8,396 nt of DNA, taken from an uncultured Mailhella sp. Its GTDB lineage: Bacteria; Desulfobacterota; Desulfovibrionia; Desulfovibrionales; Desulfovibrionaceae. Location of the stretch: positions 1 to 8,396 of the forward strand of contig CAJTSU010000113.1 in NCBI GenBank assembly GCA_910579055.1, written 5' to 3'. A program made the translations under genes and the position numbers. Shown here piece after piece: positions 1-4,926 of this stretch (position 1 is the first letter of the stretch; every line of letters begins with the position of its first letter). Below the pieces are notes generated by a model that saw only the letters and a list, made by a program, of their open reading frames with translations, ran no database searches and had not been told where the DNA came from.

Positions 1-98
1 ACACGGCTTTCGACGTCATCAATGTCGGCGACTGCGTGGAAGCTTCCACCATTGTTCATGCGGTACACACGGGCTTTGACGCCGGACTGACGCTGTAG
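1..98 (+). CDS. C-terminal end of an OYE-type FAD/NAD(P) oxidoreductase (partial)
   Basis: Only the last 31 codons and the TAG stop are inside the window (codons from position 3; stop 96-98). The peptide reads TAFDVINVGDCVEASTIVHA and then VHTGFDAGLTL. It aligns without gaps to the last residues of the complete gene at 468-2468 (VSFDVINVGDCKKASNMQHA, then VETGFDAGIIL), including the FAD-contacting I-N-V-G-D-C motif that closes the pyridine-nucleotide-disulfide-oxidoreductase fold in 2,4-dienoyl-CoA reductase-type enzymes. The gene is therefore very likely a tandem paralog of its downstream neighbour, with about 370 nt between them. N-terminal domain content, length and start lie outside the window and cannot be judged. 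Family assignment is strong for so short a fragment because of the neighbouring full-length homolog; substrate is unknown. Confidence 0.85.
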   Translation, partial: TAFDVINVGDCVEASTIVHAVHTGFDAGLTL

Positions 99-157
99 CG
101 CCGGAAAGCGCATGTTTTGCTCCTGCACGAGCGGAAACATTCGTTGCCGCAAAGGCA

Positions 158-176
158 GCCCGTGTTCCACACGGGC
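158..176. repeat. Perfect hairpin, 8-bp stem, 3-nt loop
   Basis: GCCCGTGT (158-165) pairs perfectly with ACACGGGC (169-176) around the loop TCC. It sits 60 nt after the stop of the upstream gene and is followed by AAAAAG rather than a T-run. It could be a 3'-end structure of the upstream transcript, but the sequence does not show a canonical terminator. Confidence 0.6.
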
Positions 177-211
177 AAAAAGCAGCATGTATCCACGGAT
201 GGCTCGCTTAC

Positions 212-240
212 GCCTTTGTGCGGCTTTGCCGCACAAAGGC
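212..240. repeat. Perfect hairpin, 13-bp stem, TTT loop
   Basis: GCCTTTGTGCGGC (212-224) and GCCGCACAAAGGC (228-240) are exact reverse complements separated by TTT. It is the longest perfect short-loop stem in the first intergenic region. No T-run follows on either strand. The symmetry would allow the same structure in RNA from either strand. Confidence 0.7.
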
Positions 241-270
241 TCCGCTCCGCGAAACATTGCTTCCGCTCCT

Positions 271-310
271 CGCCCCCAAAGATGCCGCATTACCATGCGG
301 CGGGGGGGCG
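271..310. repeat. Nested double-stem hairpin
   Basis: An outer stem CGCCCCC (271-277) / GGGGGCG (304-310) encloses an inner 7-bp stem GCCGCAT (284-290) / ATGCGGC (295-301) with loop TACC. An A-rich internal strand (278-283) lies on the left side between the two stems. The nested arrangement is more elaborate than chance hairpins in GC-rich DNA usually are. Confidence 0.55.
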
Positions 311-396
311 TCATCTCTGCTCTCGATGCCCGTAAGCCTCGCGCTGCTCGGCAACGGGCACGACCCCTGCGGGGCCGCCATTCGGTCGGCCTCCAT

Positions 397-429
397 ACGC
401 GCTAACGCGCGTGCCTCCGGCGGTCAAGG
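397..429 (+). repeat. 33-nt dispersed repeat, copy 1
   Basis: This sequence matches the reverse complement of 2804-2836 at 30 of 33 positions, with an exact 19-nt core GTGCCTCCGGCGGTCAAGG at 411-429. Its left part folds as ACGCGC/GCGCGT around TAAC (397-412). The three differences from copy 2 either lie in the loop or turn Watson-Crick pairs into G-U pairs, so the small stem is kept in both copies. The two copies face each other across the 468-2468 gene. This suggests a member of a dispersed intergenic repeat family; only a genome-wide count can confirm that. Confidence 0.6.
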
Positions 430-467
430 AGTTTTGCTACACTATAACATCACAAAGGAACATATTC

Positions 468-2468
468 ATGATTCCCGCGTACATCAAAAAATATCCGAAA
501 ATGTTTGAGCCTCTGACCATCCGGCGCGGACGGAACGAATTCGTCTTCAACAACCGCGTGATGATGGCCCCCGTGGGCATCTGCGCCACCGGCGGAGGCG
601 CGGACAACGGCCGCATCAACGCCTTCGGCGTGGACTACTGGACGGGCATCATCCGGGGCGGCTTCTCTGCCGTCACCCTGCCCATGGAAGTGCCGGACAA
701 CGGCAGCCACGAAGGGGTTTTCAACATGAACCCCAAAGAATTCAACTATATGAACATGCATCTGTTGCAGCGTTCGGTTCATGCCTACAACGGCAAAACC
801 TTCGCGGAACTGATCCACGGCGGGCGCTGCATGATCCGGCCCGACATTCCGCTGATCGGGGCCAGCGACTCGGAATATCAGGGCCGCCACGTCAAGGGCA
901 TGGATGCCGGGGACATGGAAGAGGTCATCGCCATGTGCGTGGAGTTCGCCCACCAGGCCAGACGATCCGGCTTTGACGGCGTGATGATGCACTTTGCGCA
1001 CGGTTGGCTGTTCCACGATTTCCTCTCCCCGCTCAGCAACACGCGCACGGACGAATTCGGCGGCTGCGTGGAAAATCGCTGTCGCTTCCCGCTCATGGCG
1101 CTCAAAGCGGTACGCGAGGTACTCGGCGACGACCTGCTGATCGAGCTGCGGCTGAACGGCAATGACGAAATGGAAGGCGGCATCACGCCGGAAGACGCGG
1201 CCCGGCAGGTTCTCATCTTTCAGGATTACGCCGACATGATCCATATTACCTGTTCCACGCGCCTGGACGTGACCAGCCGCCCGCGCATGACGCCAACCAG
1301 CTTCTTTCCCACCGAACACAACGCCTATGCCAGCCAAATTGTCAAAAATACCCCCGGCGTGCGCATACCCATCGGCACGGTGGGCGCTGTGGGAAATCCG
1401 GAAAGAGCCGAAAAGCTGCTGGAAGACGGAAAGGCTGACTATGTGCTGATCGCGCGTGCCGCCATTGCCGACAATGAATGGGTCAGAAAGGTGAAGGAAG
1501 GCCGTGAAGAAGATATCCGCCCCTGTCTGCGCTGCAACATGTGTCTGGATCACGGACGCAGAAAGTCCAGAATTCAGGGCAAGGAACTGGTCATGGCCTC
1601 TGAAGTCAGCTTTGACCGCATGTGCGCCGTGAACCCCCTCTCCATGCAGGGCGCGGTCAAGAAAAGATTCCCCGCCCCGGAACGCAGAAAGAAAATCGTC
1701 GTCGTGGGCGGCGGCGTGGCAGGCATGAACGCCGCCCTGAGCGCCGCGCAAAGAGGGCATGAGGTTGTCCTGTACGAAAAGAGTTCCTGCCTCGGCGGCC
1801 AGGCGCTCCTTTCCGATGGCATGTGGTTCAAGAAGGAAATGAAGGCCTACCACGAATGGCTGGAACGCCAGGTGCGCGGCAACGACAACATCTTTGTCCT
1901 CACCAATGCCGAGGCCACGCCGGAGCTGGTTTCGGACATCAATCCCGACGCCACCATCGTCGCGGTGGGCGCGAAACAGATTGTTCCCTCCATTCCCGGC
2001 ATCGAGAAGGCCGTGATGGCCTTTGACGTGTTCGGCAATGAGGACAAAATCGGCAAGAAGATTGTCATCATCGGCGGCGGGGATATTGGCTGCGAGCTGT
2101 CCATTCATCTGAGCGAGCGCGGGCATGAATGCACCGTGGTGGAGCTGACCCACTTTCAGGCGGGCAACGCCGAACTGTGTCTGCGCATGTCCATTCTTCA
2201 ATTCATGGAAAAGGAACACGTCACCACGCTGCTGGACACCAGAGCCACGGAAATCACGGACTCCGGCGTGCATGTGGAAACGGAGGAAGGGAAGAAATTC
2301 CTGCCCGCCGATACGGTCATTGTCAGCGTGGGCACCACCCCGCTGGCCGAGGAGCGCGACCGCTTCAGGCATGTGTCCTTTGACGTGATCAACGTCGGCG
2401 ACTGCAAAAAGGCCTCCAACATGCAGCACGCCGTTGAAACAGGCTTTGACGCGGGGATTATCCTGTAA
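468..2468 (+). CDS. NADH-dependent flavin oxidoreductase, OYE / 2,4-dienoyl-CoA reductase (FadH/BaiCD-like) type
   Basis: The protein has 666 aa. The start is ATG 468, with AAAGGA at 454-459 eight nt upstream. An in-frame GTG at 411 lies inside the intergenic repeat and has no such site. Residues about 12-345 form the FMN-binding TIM barrel: AELIHGGR at 113-120 and FDGVMMHFAHGWLFHDFLSP at 169-188, then NTRTDEFGG, are the family signature. Cys353, Cys356, Cys359 and Cys386 are the likely 4Fe-4S ligands. Residues 408-446 hold an FAD dinucleotide motif (VVVGGGVAG) and 531-541 a second one for NAD(P)H (IVIIGGGDIG); INVGDC at 641-646 closes the FAD site. Known members reduce activated C=C bonds, for example of dienoyl-CoA or bile-acid intermediates, with electrons from NAD(P)H via FAD and the cluster. 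The third-to-fourth cysteine spacing (26 residues) is longer than I recall for E. coli FadH. Likely cytoplasmic. Tandem paralog of the gene ending at 98. Family sure; substrate unknown. Confidence 0.93.
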   Translation: MIPAYIKKYPKMFEPLTIRRGRNEFVFNNRVMMAPVGICATGGGADNGRINAFGVDYWTGIIRGGFSAVTLPMEVPDNGSHEGVFNMNPKEFNYMNMHLLQRSVHAYNGKTFAELIHGGRCMIRPDIPLIGASDSEYQGRHVKGMDAGDMEEVIAMCVEFAHQARRSGFDGVMMHFAHGWLFHDFLSPLSNTRTDEFGGCVENRCRFPLMALKAVREVLGDDLLIELRLNGNDEMEGGITPEDAARQVLIFQDYADMIHITCSTRLDVTSRPRMTPTSFFPTEHNAYASQIVKNTPGVRIPIGTVGAVGNPERAEKLLEDGKADYVLIARAAIADNEWVRKVKEGREEDIRPCLRCNMCLDHGRRKSRIQGKELVMASEVSFDRMCAVNPLSMQGAVKKRFPAPERRKKIVVVGGGVAGMNAALSAAQRGHEVVLYEKSSCLGGQALLSDGMWFKKEMKAYHEWLERQVRGNDNIFVLTNAEATPELVSDINPDATIVAVGAKQIVPSIPGIEKAVMAFDVFGNEDKIGKKIVIIGGGDIGCELSIHLSERGHECTVVELTHFQAGNAELCLRMSILQFMEKEHVTTLLDTRATEITDSGVHVETEEGKKFLPADTVIVSVGTTPLAEERDRFRHVSFDVINVGDCKKASNMQHAVETGFDAGIIL

Positions 2469-2534
2469 AAAGTACCAAAACATCGCTATGGGGACGGAAG
2501 GCTGACCTCCTTCCGCCTCAGAGCGCTGATAAGC

Positions 2535-2580
2535 CGGGGCGCTGCTCCGTGCCCCGCCGGGGGAGATTATCTCCCCCGGC
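2535..2580 (+). terminator. Two adjacent GC-rich hairpins, possible transcript end
   Basis: CGGGGC (2535-2540) can pair with GCCCCG (2551-2556). Immediately after, GCCGGGGGAGA (2556-2566) pairs perfectly with TCTCCCCCGGC (2570-2580) around a TTA loop, an 11-bp stem. The position, about 90 nt after the stop of the oxidoreductase gene, suits a 3' end. The following bases (TCCTCCTCAT) are pyrimidine-rich but not a T-run, so intrinsic termination is uncertain; it may only be a stabilising structure. The two stems share base 2556. Confidence 0.4.
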
Positions 2581-2803
2581 TCCTCCTCATGATAACACCG
2601 TGCCATAATGGAGAGGGCGGAACGTGTTACGCCCGCGTTGCTCACTGTTTCCCCAAGCCGCTCTGCGTCCAAGAGAAGACAGAGGCAAAGGGAGTTCCCT
2701 CAAAGAGTTTTCAGCCCCCCTGGCCTTCTTAAAGGCAATGCTATACATTGATCAACACGGGGAGAATATTTAAGGCTCTCGTATCGCGTGGTGTTGAGAC
2801 TGA

Positions 2804-2836
2804 CCTTGACCGCCGGAGGCACACGCGTCAGCGCGC
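2804..2836 (-). repeat. 33-nt dispersed repeat, copy 2 (inverted)
   Basis: This is the reverse complement of 397-429 with three mismatches. The exact shared core on the plus strand is CCTTGACCGCCGGAGGCAC at 2804-2822. It lies about 107 nt upstream of the flavodoxin-like gene. With copy 1 it forms a widely spaced inverted pair around the 468-2468 gene. Read on the minus strand, its stem GCGCGC/GCGTGT around TGAC uses two G-U pairs where copy 1 has A-T and G-C. Confidence 0.6.
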
Positions 2837-2880
2837 AGGGAGCGACGCCGCCCGTGCCGCAGTAAACATGCTCGTCCCGT

Positions 2881-2904
2881 ACAGCGCCATCAATATGGTG
2901 CTGT
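2881..2904. repeat. 10-bp hairpin in the leader of the flavodoxin-like gene
   Basis: ACAGCGCCAT (2881-2890) pairs with ATGGTGCTGT (2895-2904) around CAAT, with one G-T mismatch in the middle. It ends 26 nt before the Shine-Dalgarno sequence of the next gene. It could be an operator (dyad) or an RNA leader structure; no evidence distinguishes these. Confidence 0.4.
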
Positions 2905-2942
2905 ATGTATAGTTAAAAAAGGGATCTTCGGGGAGGAAAAGC

Positions 2943-3509
2943 GTGGCAACGACAAAACATATCGTGGTGATTACCGGCAGCCCGCGCAGAAACGGCAACA
3001 GCTTTGCCATGGCCAGGGCATTTACCGACGCCTGCGAGGTGAAGGGACATTCCGTCACCCGCTTTGACGCGGCGTTCATGAACGTAAGGGGCTGCATGGC
3101 CTGCGAACGCTGTTATGAAAAGAGCGATCAGGCCTGCATTTTCAACGACGACTTCAACACCATCGCCCGTGCGGTGGAAACCGCCGATCTCGTCGTTCTT
3201 GCCTGCCCCGTGTACTGGTACAGCTTTCCGGCCCAGATCAAGGCGGTGCTGGACAAATTCTTCTCCTTCTACATGCGCGGCAAACAAAGCGATATCATGA
3301 AGGGCAAACAATGCGCGCTGCTTTCCTGTCTGGAAGAAACCGACGTGGAAATCGGAAACGAATCCGTGCGCGCGCCCTACCTGCGGGCAATCGAGCTTCT
3401 GGGATGGAACTCCATCGGGGAAGTCATCGTCCCCGGCGTGTACGAGGCGGGCGCGATTAAATCCACTGACGGCGAAGAACGCGCCGCCCGCCTTGTGGAA
3501 TTGATCTAA
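2943..3509 (+). CDS. Flavodoxin-fold NAD(P)H-dependent FMN reductase / iron-sulfur-flavoprotein-like protein
   Basis: The protein has 188 aa with a GTG start. GGGAGG at 2931-2936, six nt before it, supports this start. Residues 7-20 (IVVITGSPRRNGNS) form the first strand and the FMN-phosphate loop; ACPVYWYSFPAQIKAVLDKF at 87-106 is the second FMN-binding signature of the flavodoxin_2/FMN_red family. Between them Cys51, Cys54, Cys57 and Cys65 (C-x2-C-x2-C-x7-C) occur where iron-sulfur flavoproteins carry a 4Fe-4S cluster, followed by the usual DDF. Length is normal for the family. These cytoplasmic proteins transfer electrons from reduced nicotinamide or ferredoxin to quinones, nitro compounds, metals or unknown partners. 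It stands alone between two non-coding gaps, so an operon link with the upstream oxidoreductase is unproven. Whether the cysteines bind a cluster cannot be told from sequence. Confidence 0.88.
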   Translation: MATTKHIVVITGSPRRNGNSFAMARAFTDACEVKGHSVTRFDAAFMNVRGCMACERCYEKSDQACIFNDDFNTIARAVETADLVVLACPVYWYSFPAQIKAVLDKFFSFYMRGKQSDIMKGKQCALLSCLEETDVEIGNESVRAPYLRAIELLGWNSIGEVIVPGVYEAGAIKSTDGEERAARLVELI

Positions 3510-3755
3510 GCGTTTTGTGTGTGAAAATCTCTGCTGGCCAGAACCCCATGTTCCGGCCCGCAGGTTTCACGCATGAAACGGAGTTTGCTCTTCTGTTCTT
3601 GCCACCCATCGGGCGGGCACACCGCAACCGGTTGATCACAAATTCCTTTGTGGTTTAAGACCTCCCCCTTGAGAGGGAAACGAGTAGTTGACAAGACGGC
3701 GAAGCCGATGAAATCCTTTTCCGTAAGCCCTCCCTTCATGGCGGGCCAATCCGCA

Positions 3756-3799
3756 CGACCCCTATCCGTCGGCTGCGGAGTCAGTCGACGGATGGGGCG
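3756..3799. repeat. Bulged 14-bp inverted repeat
   Basis: The left arm CGACCCCTATCCGTCG (3756-3771) and right arm CGACGGATGGGGCG (3786-3799) pair over 14 bp if A3758 and T3763 bulge out. The 8 bp next to the 14-nt loop (ATCCGTCG/CGACGGAT) are perfect. The right arm overlaps the CRISPR-repeat-like sequence. Function unknown; it may be an RNA structure or a remnant of a mobile-element end. Confidence 0.5.
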
Positions 3800-3814
3800 A
3801 CTGTGGATTGAAAC
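3784..3814 (+). repeat. Possible orphan or degenerate type I-C-like CRISPR repeat
   Basis: The 31-nt stretch begins GTCG and ends GTGGATTGAAAC (3803-3814), which is the well-known 3' end of type I-C CRISPR repeats. A short dyad CAGTCG/CGACTG (3782-3787/3797-3802) lies before it, roughly where the I-C repeat has its stem. About 33 nt further on, at roughly 3848-3878, a second hairpin-bearing segment has only weak similarity at its 3' part. There is no exact second repeat and no cas gene, so this is not a CRISPR array. It is at best a remnant or a chance match. Confidence 0.2.
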
Positions 3815-3882
3815 ATTTCTGCACCTTTCAAAGCCGCTTTGACGGCGCAACCCCGCACCTTGCGGGGGGTGTCATCAGTCTG

Positions 3883-3907
3883 GGCGACGCATCCGCGTCG
3901 CCTTTTT
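3883..3907 (+). terminator. Rho-independent terminator
   Basis: A perfect 8-bp GC-rich stem GGCGACGC (3883-3890) / GCGTCGCC (3895-3902), with loop ATCC, is followed directly by TTTTT (3903-3907). This is a textbook intrinsic terminator on the plus strand. It would end transcripts from the 2943 gene (stop 374 nt upstream) or from an unseen small transcript in the gap, and it insulates the insertion element that begins just after it. Confidence 0.8.
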
Positions 3908-3917
3908 GTCTATCGAA

Positions 3918-3940
3918 AACCTCCCGCTAGGCGGGAGGTT
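3918..3940 (+). repeat. IS200 left-end hairpin
   Basis: AACCTCCCGC (3918-3927) and GCGGGAGGTT (3931-3940) form a perfect 10-bp stem with loop TAG. In IS200/IS605 elements the left subterminal hairpin is recognised by TnpA on single-stranded DNA. In IS200 it can also act as a terminator that blocks outside transcription from entering the element. CTAAAAATCTT follows rather than a long T-run, so the terminator role here is weaker. Confidence 0.75.
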
Positions 3941-3975
3941 CTAAAAATCTTATAGCTTTGGGCCAGTTAGTAAAA

Positions 3976-4041
3976 CTCCTTTTGATTTGTCAGCATTGAC
4001 CCGCGGTCTGGCAACTGCGGCCCCTAACAAATCAAAAGGAG
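3976..4041 (+). promoter_or_regulatory. Leader hairpin that sequesters the tnpA ribosome-binding site
   Basis: CTCCTTTTGATTTGT (3976-3990) is the exact reverse complement of ACAAATCAAAAGGAG (4027-4041). The right arm contains almost all of the Shine-Dalgarno sequence AAAGGAGG (4035-4042) that serves the ATG at 4048. A second stem, CCGCGGT/ACTGCGG (4001-4007/4014-4020, one G-U pair), sits inside the loop. Such a leader is known from Salmonella IS200, where it keeps transposase translation very low, helped by an antisense RNA against the same region. That this copy works the same way is inference, but the complementarity is exact. Confidence 0.8.
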
Positions 4042-4047
4042 GTCGTT

Positions 4048-4506
4048 ATGAACGACAACAAGAGTTTATCGCACACGAAATGGAACTGTAAATACCATAT
4101 AGTTTTTGCCCCCAAATATCGACGACAAGTGTTTTATGGTGAAAAGAAACGTCAAGTTGGTGAAATATTAAGAAAACTATGTGAATGGAAAGGGGTAAAT
4201 ATTATTGAGGCGGAATGTTGTCCCGATCACATCCATATGTTACTTGAGATACCACCTAAGATGAGCGTTTCGAGTTTTATGGGGTACTTGAAAGGGAAAA
4301 GCAGCCTGATGATATATGAGCAATTTGGGGATTTGAAATTCAAATACCGCAATCGAGAGTTTTGGTGCCGTGGCTATTATGTGGATACGGTAGGCAAAAA
4401 TAAGAATAAAATCCAAGAATATATTAAGAAACAATTGGATGAAGATAAATTGAGTACGCAGTTATCGTTCCCATACCCAGGTAGCCCGTTTACGGGCGGC
4501 AAGTAG
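4048..4506 (+). CDS. tnpA: IS200 transposase TnpA (Y1 HUH family)
   Basis: The protein has 152 aa, the usual full length for IS200 transposases, and starts at ATG 4048 five nt after AAAGGAGG. The metal-binding HUH motif is His61-Ile-His63 in CCPDHIHMLLEIPP, and the catalytic tyrosine is Tyr125 in KIQEYIKKQ. Family signatures WNCKYHIVFAPKYRRQVFY (12-30), KMSVSSFMGYLKGKSSLM (71-88) and FKYRNREFWCRGYYVDTVGK (98-117) are intact, as is the C-terminal PYPGSPFTGGK. It would act as a dimer that cuts and rejoins single-stranded DNA at the element's hairpin ends. The reading frame is unbroken, so it is potentially active. Base composition is AT-richer than neighbouring genes. No tnpB follows. Translation is probably held down by the leader hairpin. 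Confidence 0.97.
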   Translation: MNDNKSLSHTKWNCKYHIVFAPKYRRQVFYGEKKRQVGEILRKLCEWKGVNIIEAECCPDHIHMLLEIPPKMSVSSFMGYLKGKSSLMIYEQFGDLKFKYRNREFWCRGYYVDTVGKNKNKIQEYIKKQLDEDKLSTQLSFPYPGSPFTGGK

Positions 4507-4582
4507 CAGAAATGCAGATGCCAGATCGTACATGCGCCTAGTTGGGCGCAGCTGGTAGGAGAGCCTTACAGGCGCATATGAA

Positions 4583-4608
4583 GAACCACCGGCTACGCCG
4601 GTGGGTTC
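4583..4608 (+). repeat. IS200 right-end hairpin
   Basis: GAACCACCGGC (4583-4593) pairs with GCCGGTGGGTTC (4597-4608) around TAC, with one unpaired G on the right arm. It is followed by CTTTT. Bulged subterminal hairpins of this kind are the TnpA recognition structures in the family. The hairpin plus T-run may also terminate tnpA transcription, giving one structure two jobs. Confidence 0.75.
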
Positions 4609-4851
4609 CTTTTAGTGCCTCCGTCCCTATTCCCGGCAATACCAGACAGTCAGCCCGCAGCTCTTTCGCGCATCCTGCCGAAGAAATGCTCCCGGACTCA
4701 TGAGAACTGAATCTTGCCGCAAGGTTCCCTATCCGATGCCCTCGCAACTCTTTCGTGGCGTTGAGGCTTCAGAAAGATTTTACTCTTTTCTCTCCGAGAC
4801 AGAAAGAGCCTTTCATGCATAATCTTCTTCCGGCATGTATATACTTTATTG

Positions 4852-4863
4852 TTTACATGTAAA
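4852..4863. promoter_or_regulatory. Perfect 12-bp palindrome, candidate operator
   Basis: TTTACATGTAAA is its own reverse complement. It lies 33 nt upstream of the candidate -35 box. Its half-site TTACAT recurs at 4947-4952 and, inverted (ATGTAA), at 4980-4985, between the -10 box and the ribosome-binding site. MarR-family proteins bind such dyads near their own promoters, so autoregulation by the 5010 gene is plausible. The AT-rich background makes chance palindromes more likely. Confidence 0.4.
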
Positions 4864-4896
4864 ATATTAATTTTTGCAGATTATCATGTATTTAAT

Positions 4897-4926
4897 TTGA
4901 CACACAGACAAACATAATTTTATTAT
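4897..4926 (+). promoter_or_regulatory. Candidate sigma-70-type promoter of the MarR operon
   Basis: A perfect TTGACA (4897-4902) is followed after 18 nt by TATTAT (4921-4926), five of six matches to TATAAT. The start point would fall near 4933, giving a leader of about 77 nt before the ATG at 5010. The AT-rich surroundings offer other -10-like hexamers, so the exact -10 is uncertain, but the -35 is the only good one nearby. Confidence 0.5.

Larger units (their letters stand above)
99..467. other. Non-coding, hairpin-dense GC-rich intergenic region
   Basis: This 369-nt gap separates two paralogous genes. I see no convincing gene: the short overlapping ORFs in several frames have low-complexity, arginine/serine-rich translations typical of spurious reading of GC-rich DNA. 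Instead it contains a run of perfect or near-perfect inverted repeats: 158-176, 212-240, 271-310, 327-333 with 354-360, and 397-402 with 407-412. The last belongs to a 33-nt element repeated at 2804-2836. None of the hairpins is followed by a clear T-run, so a standard intrinsic terminator is not evident. They could serve as 3' stabilising structures, factor-dependent termination signals, or a REP/BIME-like intergenic repeat. The ribosome-binding site of the next gene lies at the right edge (454-459). Confidence 0.6.
2469..2942. other. Non-coding intergenic region with hairpins
   Basis: This 474-nt gap holds no gene I can support. A long minus-strand ORF that reaches into it from the preceding gene is an antisense shadow. 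Visible structures are a 7-bp stem CGGAAGG/CCTTCCG (2495-2501/2509-2515) just after the stop, a GC-rich double hairpin at 2535-2580, the inverted copy of the 33-nt repeat at 2804-2836, and a 10-bp stem at 2881-2904 in the leader of the next gene. I could not identify a convincing -35/-10 pair for the 2943 gene; TATAGT at 2908-2913 is possible but has no good -35 partner. Confidence 0.55.
3510..3882. other. Non-coding region with repeat-like structures
   Basis: I see no gene in these 373 nt. Short ORFs on both strands lack ribosome-binding sites and recognisable motifs. Small stems occur at 3571-3590 (GTTTCA/TGAAAC) and near 3638-3655 (CACAAA/TTTGTG). There is a longer bulged dyad at 3756-3799, a CRISPR-repeat-like sequence at 3784-3814, and a 7-bp stem CCCCGCA/TGCGGGG at 3851-3867. 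TTGACA at 3688-3693 is a perfect -35 but the -10 position (AAATCC) is poor. The region may be worn-down mobile or repeat DNA; the evidence is only suggestive. Confidence 0.5.
3908..4615 (+). mobile_element. IS200-type insertion sequence (IS200/IS605 family), complete
   Basis: The element of about 0.7 kb consists of a left subterminal hairpin (3918-3940), a leader with a 15-bp inverted repeat over the ribosome-binding site (3976-4041), an intact 152-aa tnpA, and a right subterminal hairpin with a bulge (4583-4608). This matches the classical IS200 plan: Y1 HUH transposase, no tnpB, no terminal inverted repeats and no target duplication. Size fits IS200 (about 0.7 kb). The element is visibly more AT-rich than the flanking genes, so it arrived by transfer. 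Exact ends are estimated within about 10 nt, because this family leaves no duplication to mark them. The left end abuts the T-run of an intrinsic terminator. Confidence 0.85.

Noticed and set aside
420..448. TATAAC at 443-448 as a promoter for the oxidoreductase
   Set aside because: The -35 position (GCGGTC) is poor, and a start point near 455 would fall inside the ribosome-binding site.
411..467. GTG at 411 as start of the oxidoreductase
   Set aside because: It lies within the dispersed repeat and has no Shine-Dalgarno; the added 19 residues do not resemble the family. ATG 468 has a good ribosome-binding site and gives the normal N-terminus.
112..508. Several short overlapping ORFs in the first intergenic region
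   Set aside because: They lack ribosome-binding sites, overlap in different frames, run through perfect hairpins and have composition-driven translations.
450..2672. 740-codon open frame on the minus strand opposite the oxidoreductase gene
   Set aside because: It is antisense to a gene with clear domains. Its translation is rich in His, Ala and Gly without motifs, as expected from the complement of GC-rich codons, and it has no supported start.
3688..3716. TTGACA at 3688-3693 as a promoter for a small RNA
   Set aside because: The hexamer at the right spacing (AAATCC) does not resemble a -10 box, and no structured transcript is obvious before the terminator at 3883.
3784..3878. A true CRISPR array
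   Set aside because: Only one repeat-like unit is convincing, the second is very degenerate, and there are no cas genes, so it is kept only as a low-confidence repeat remnant.
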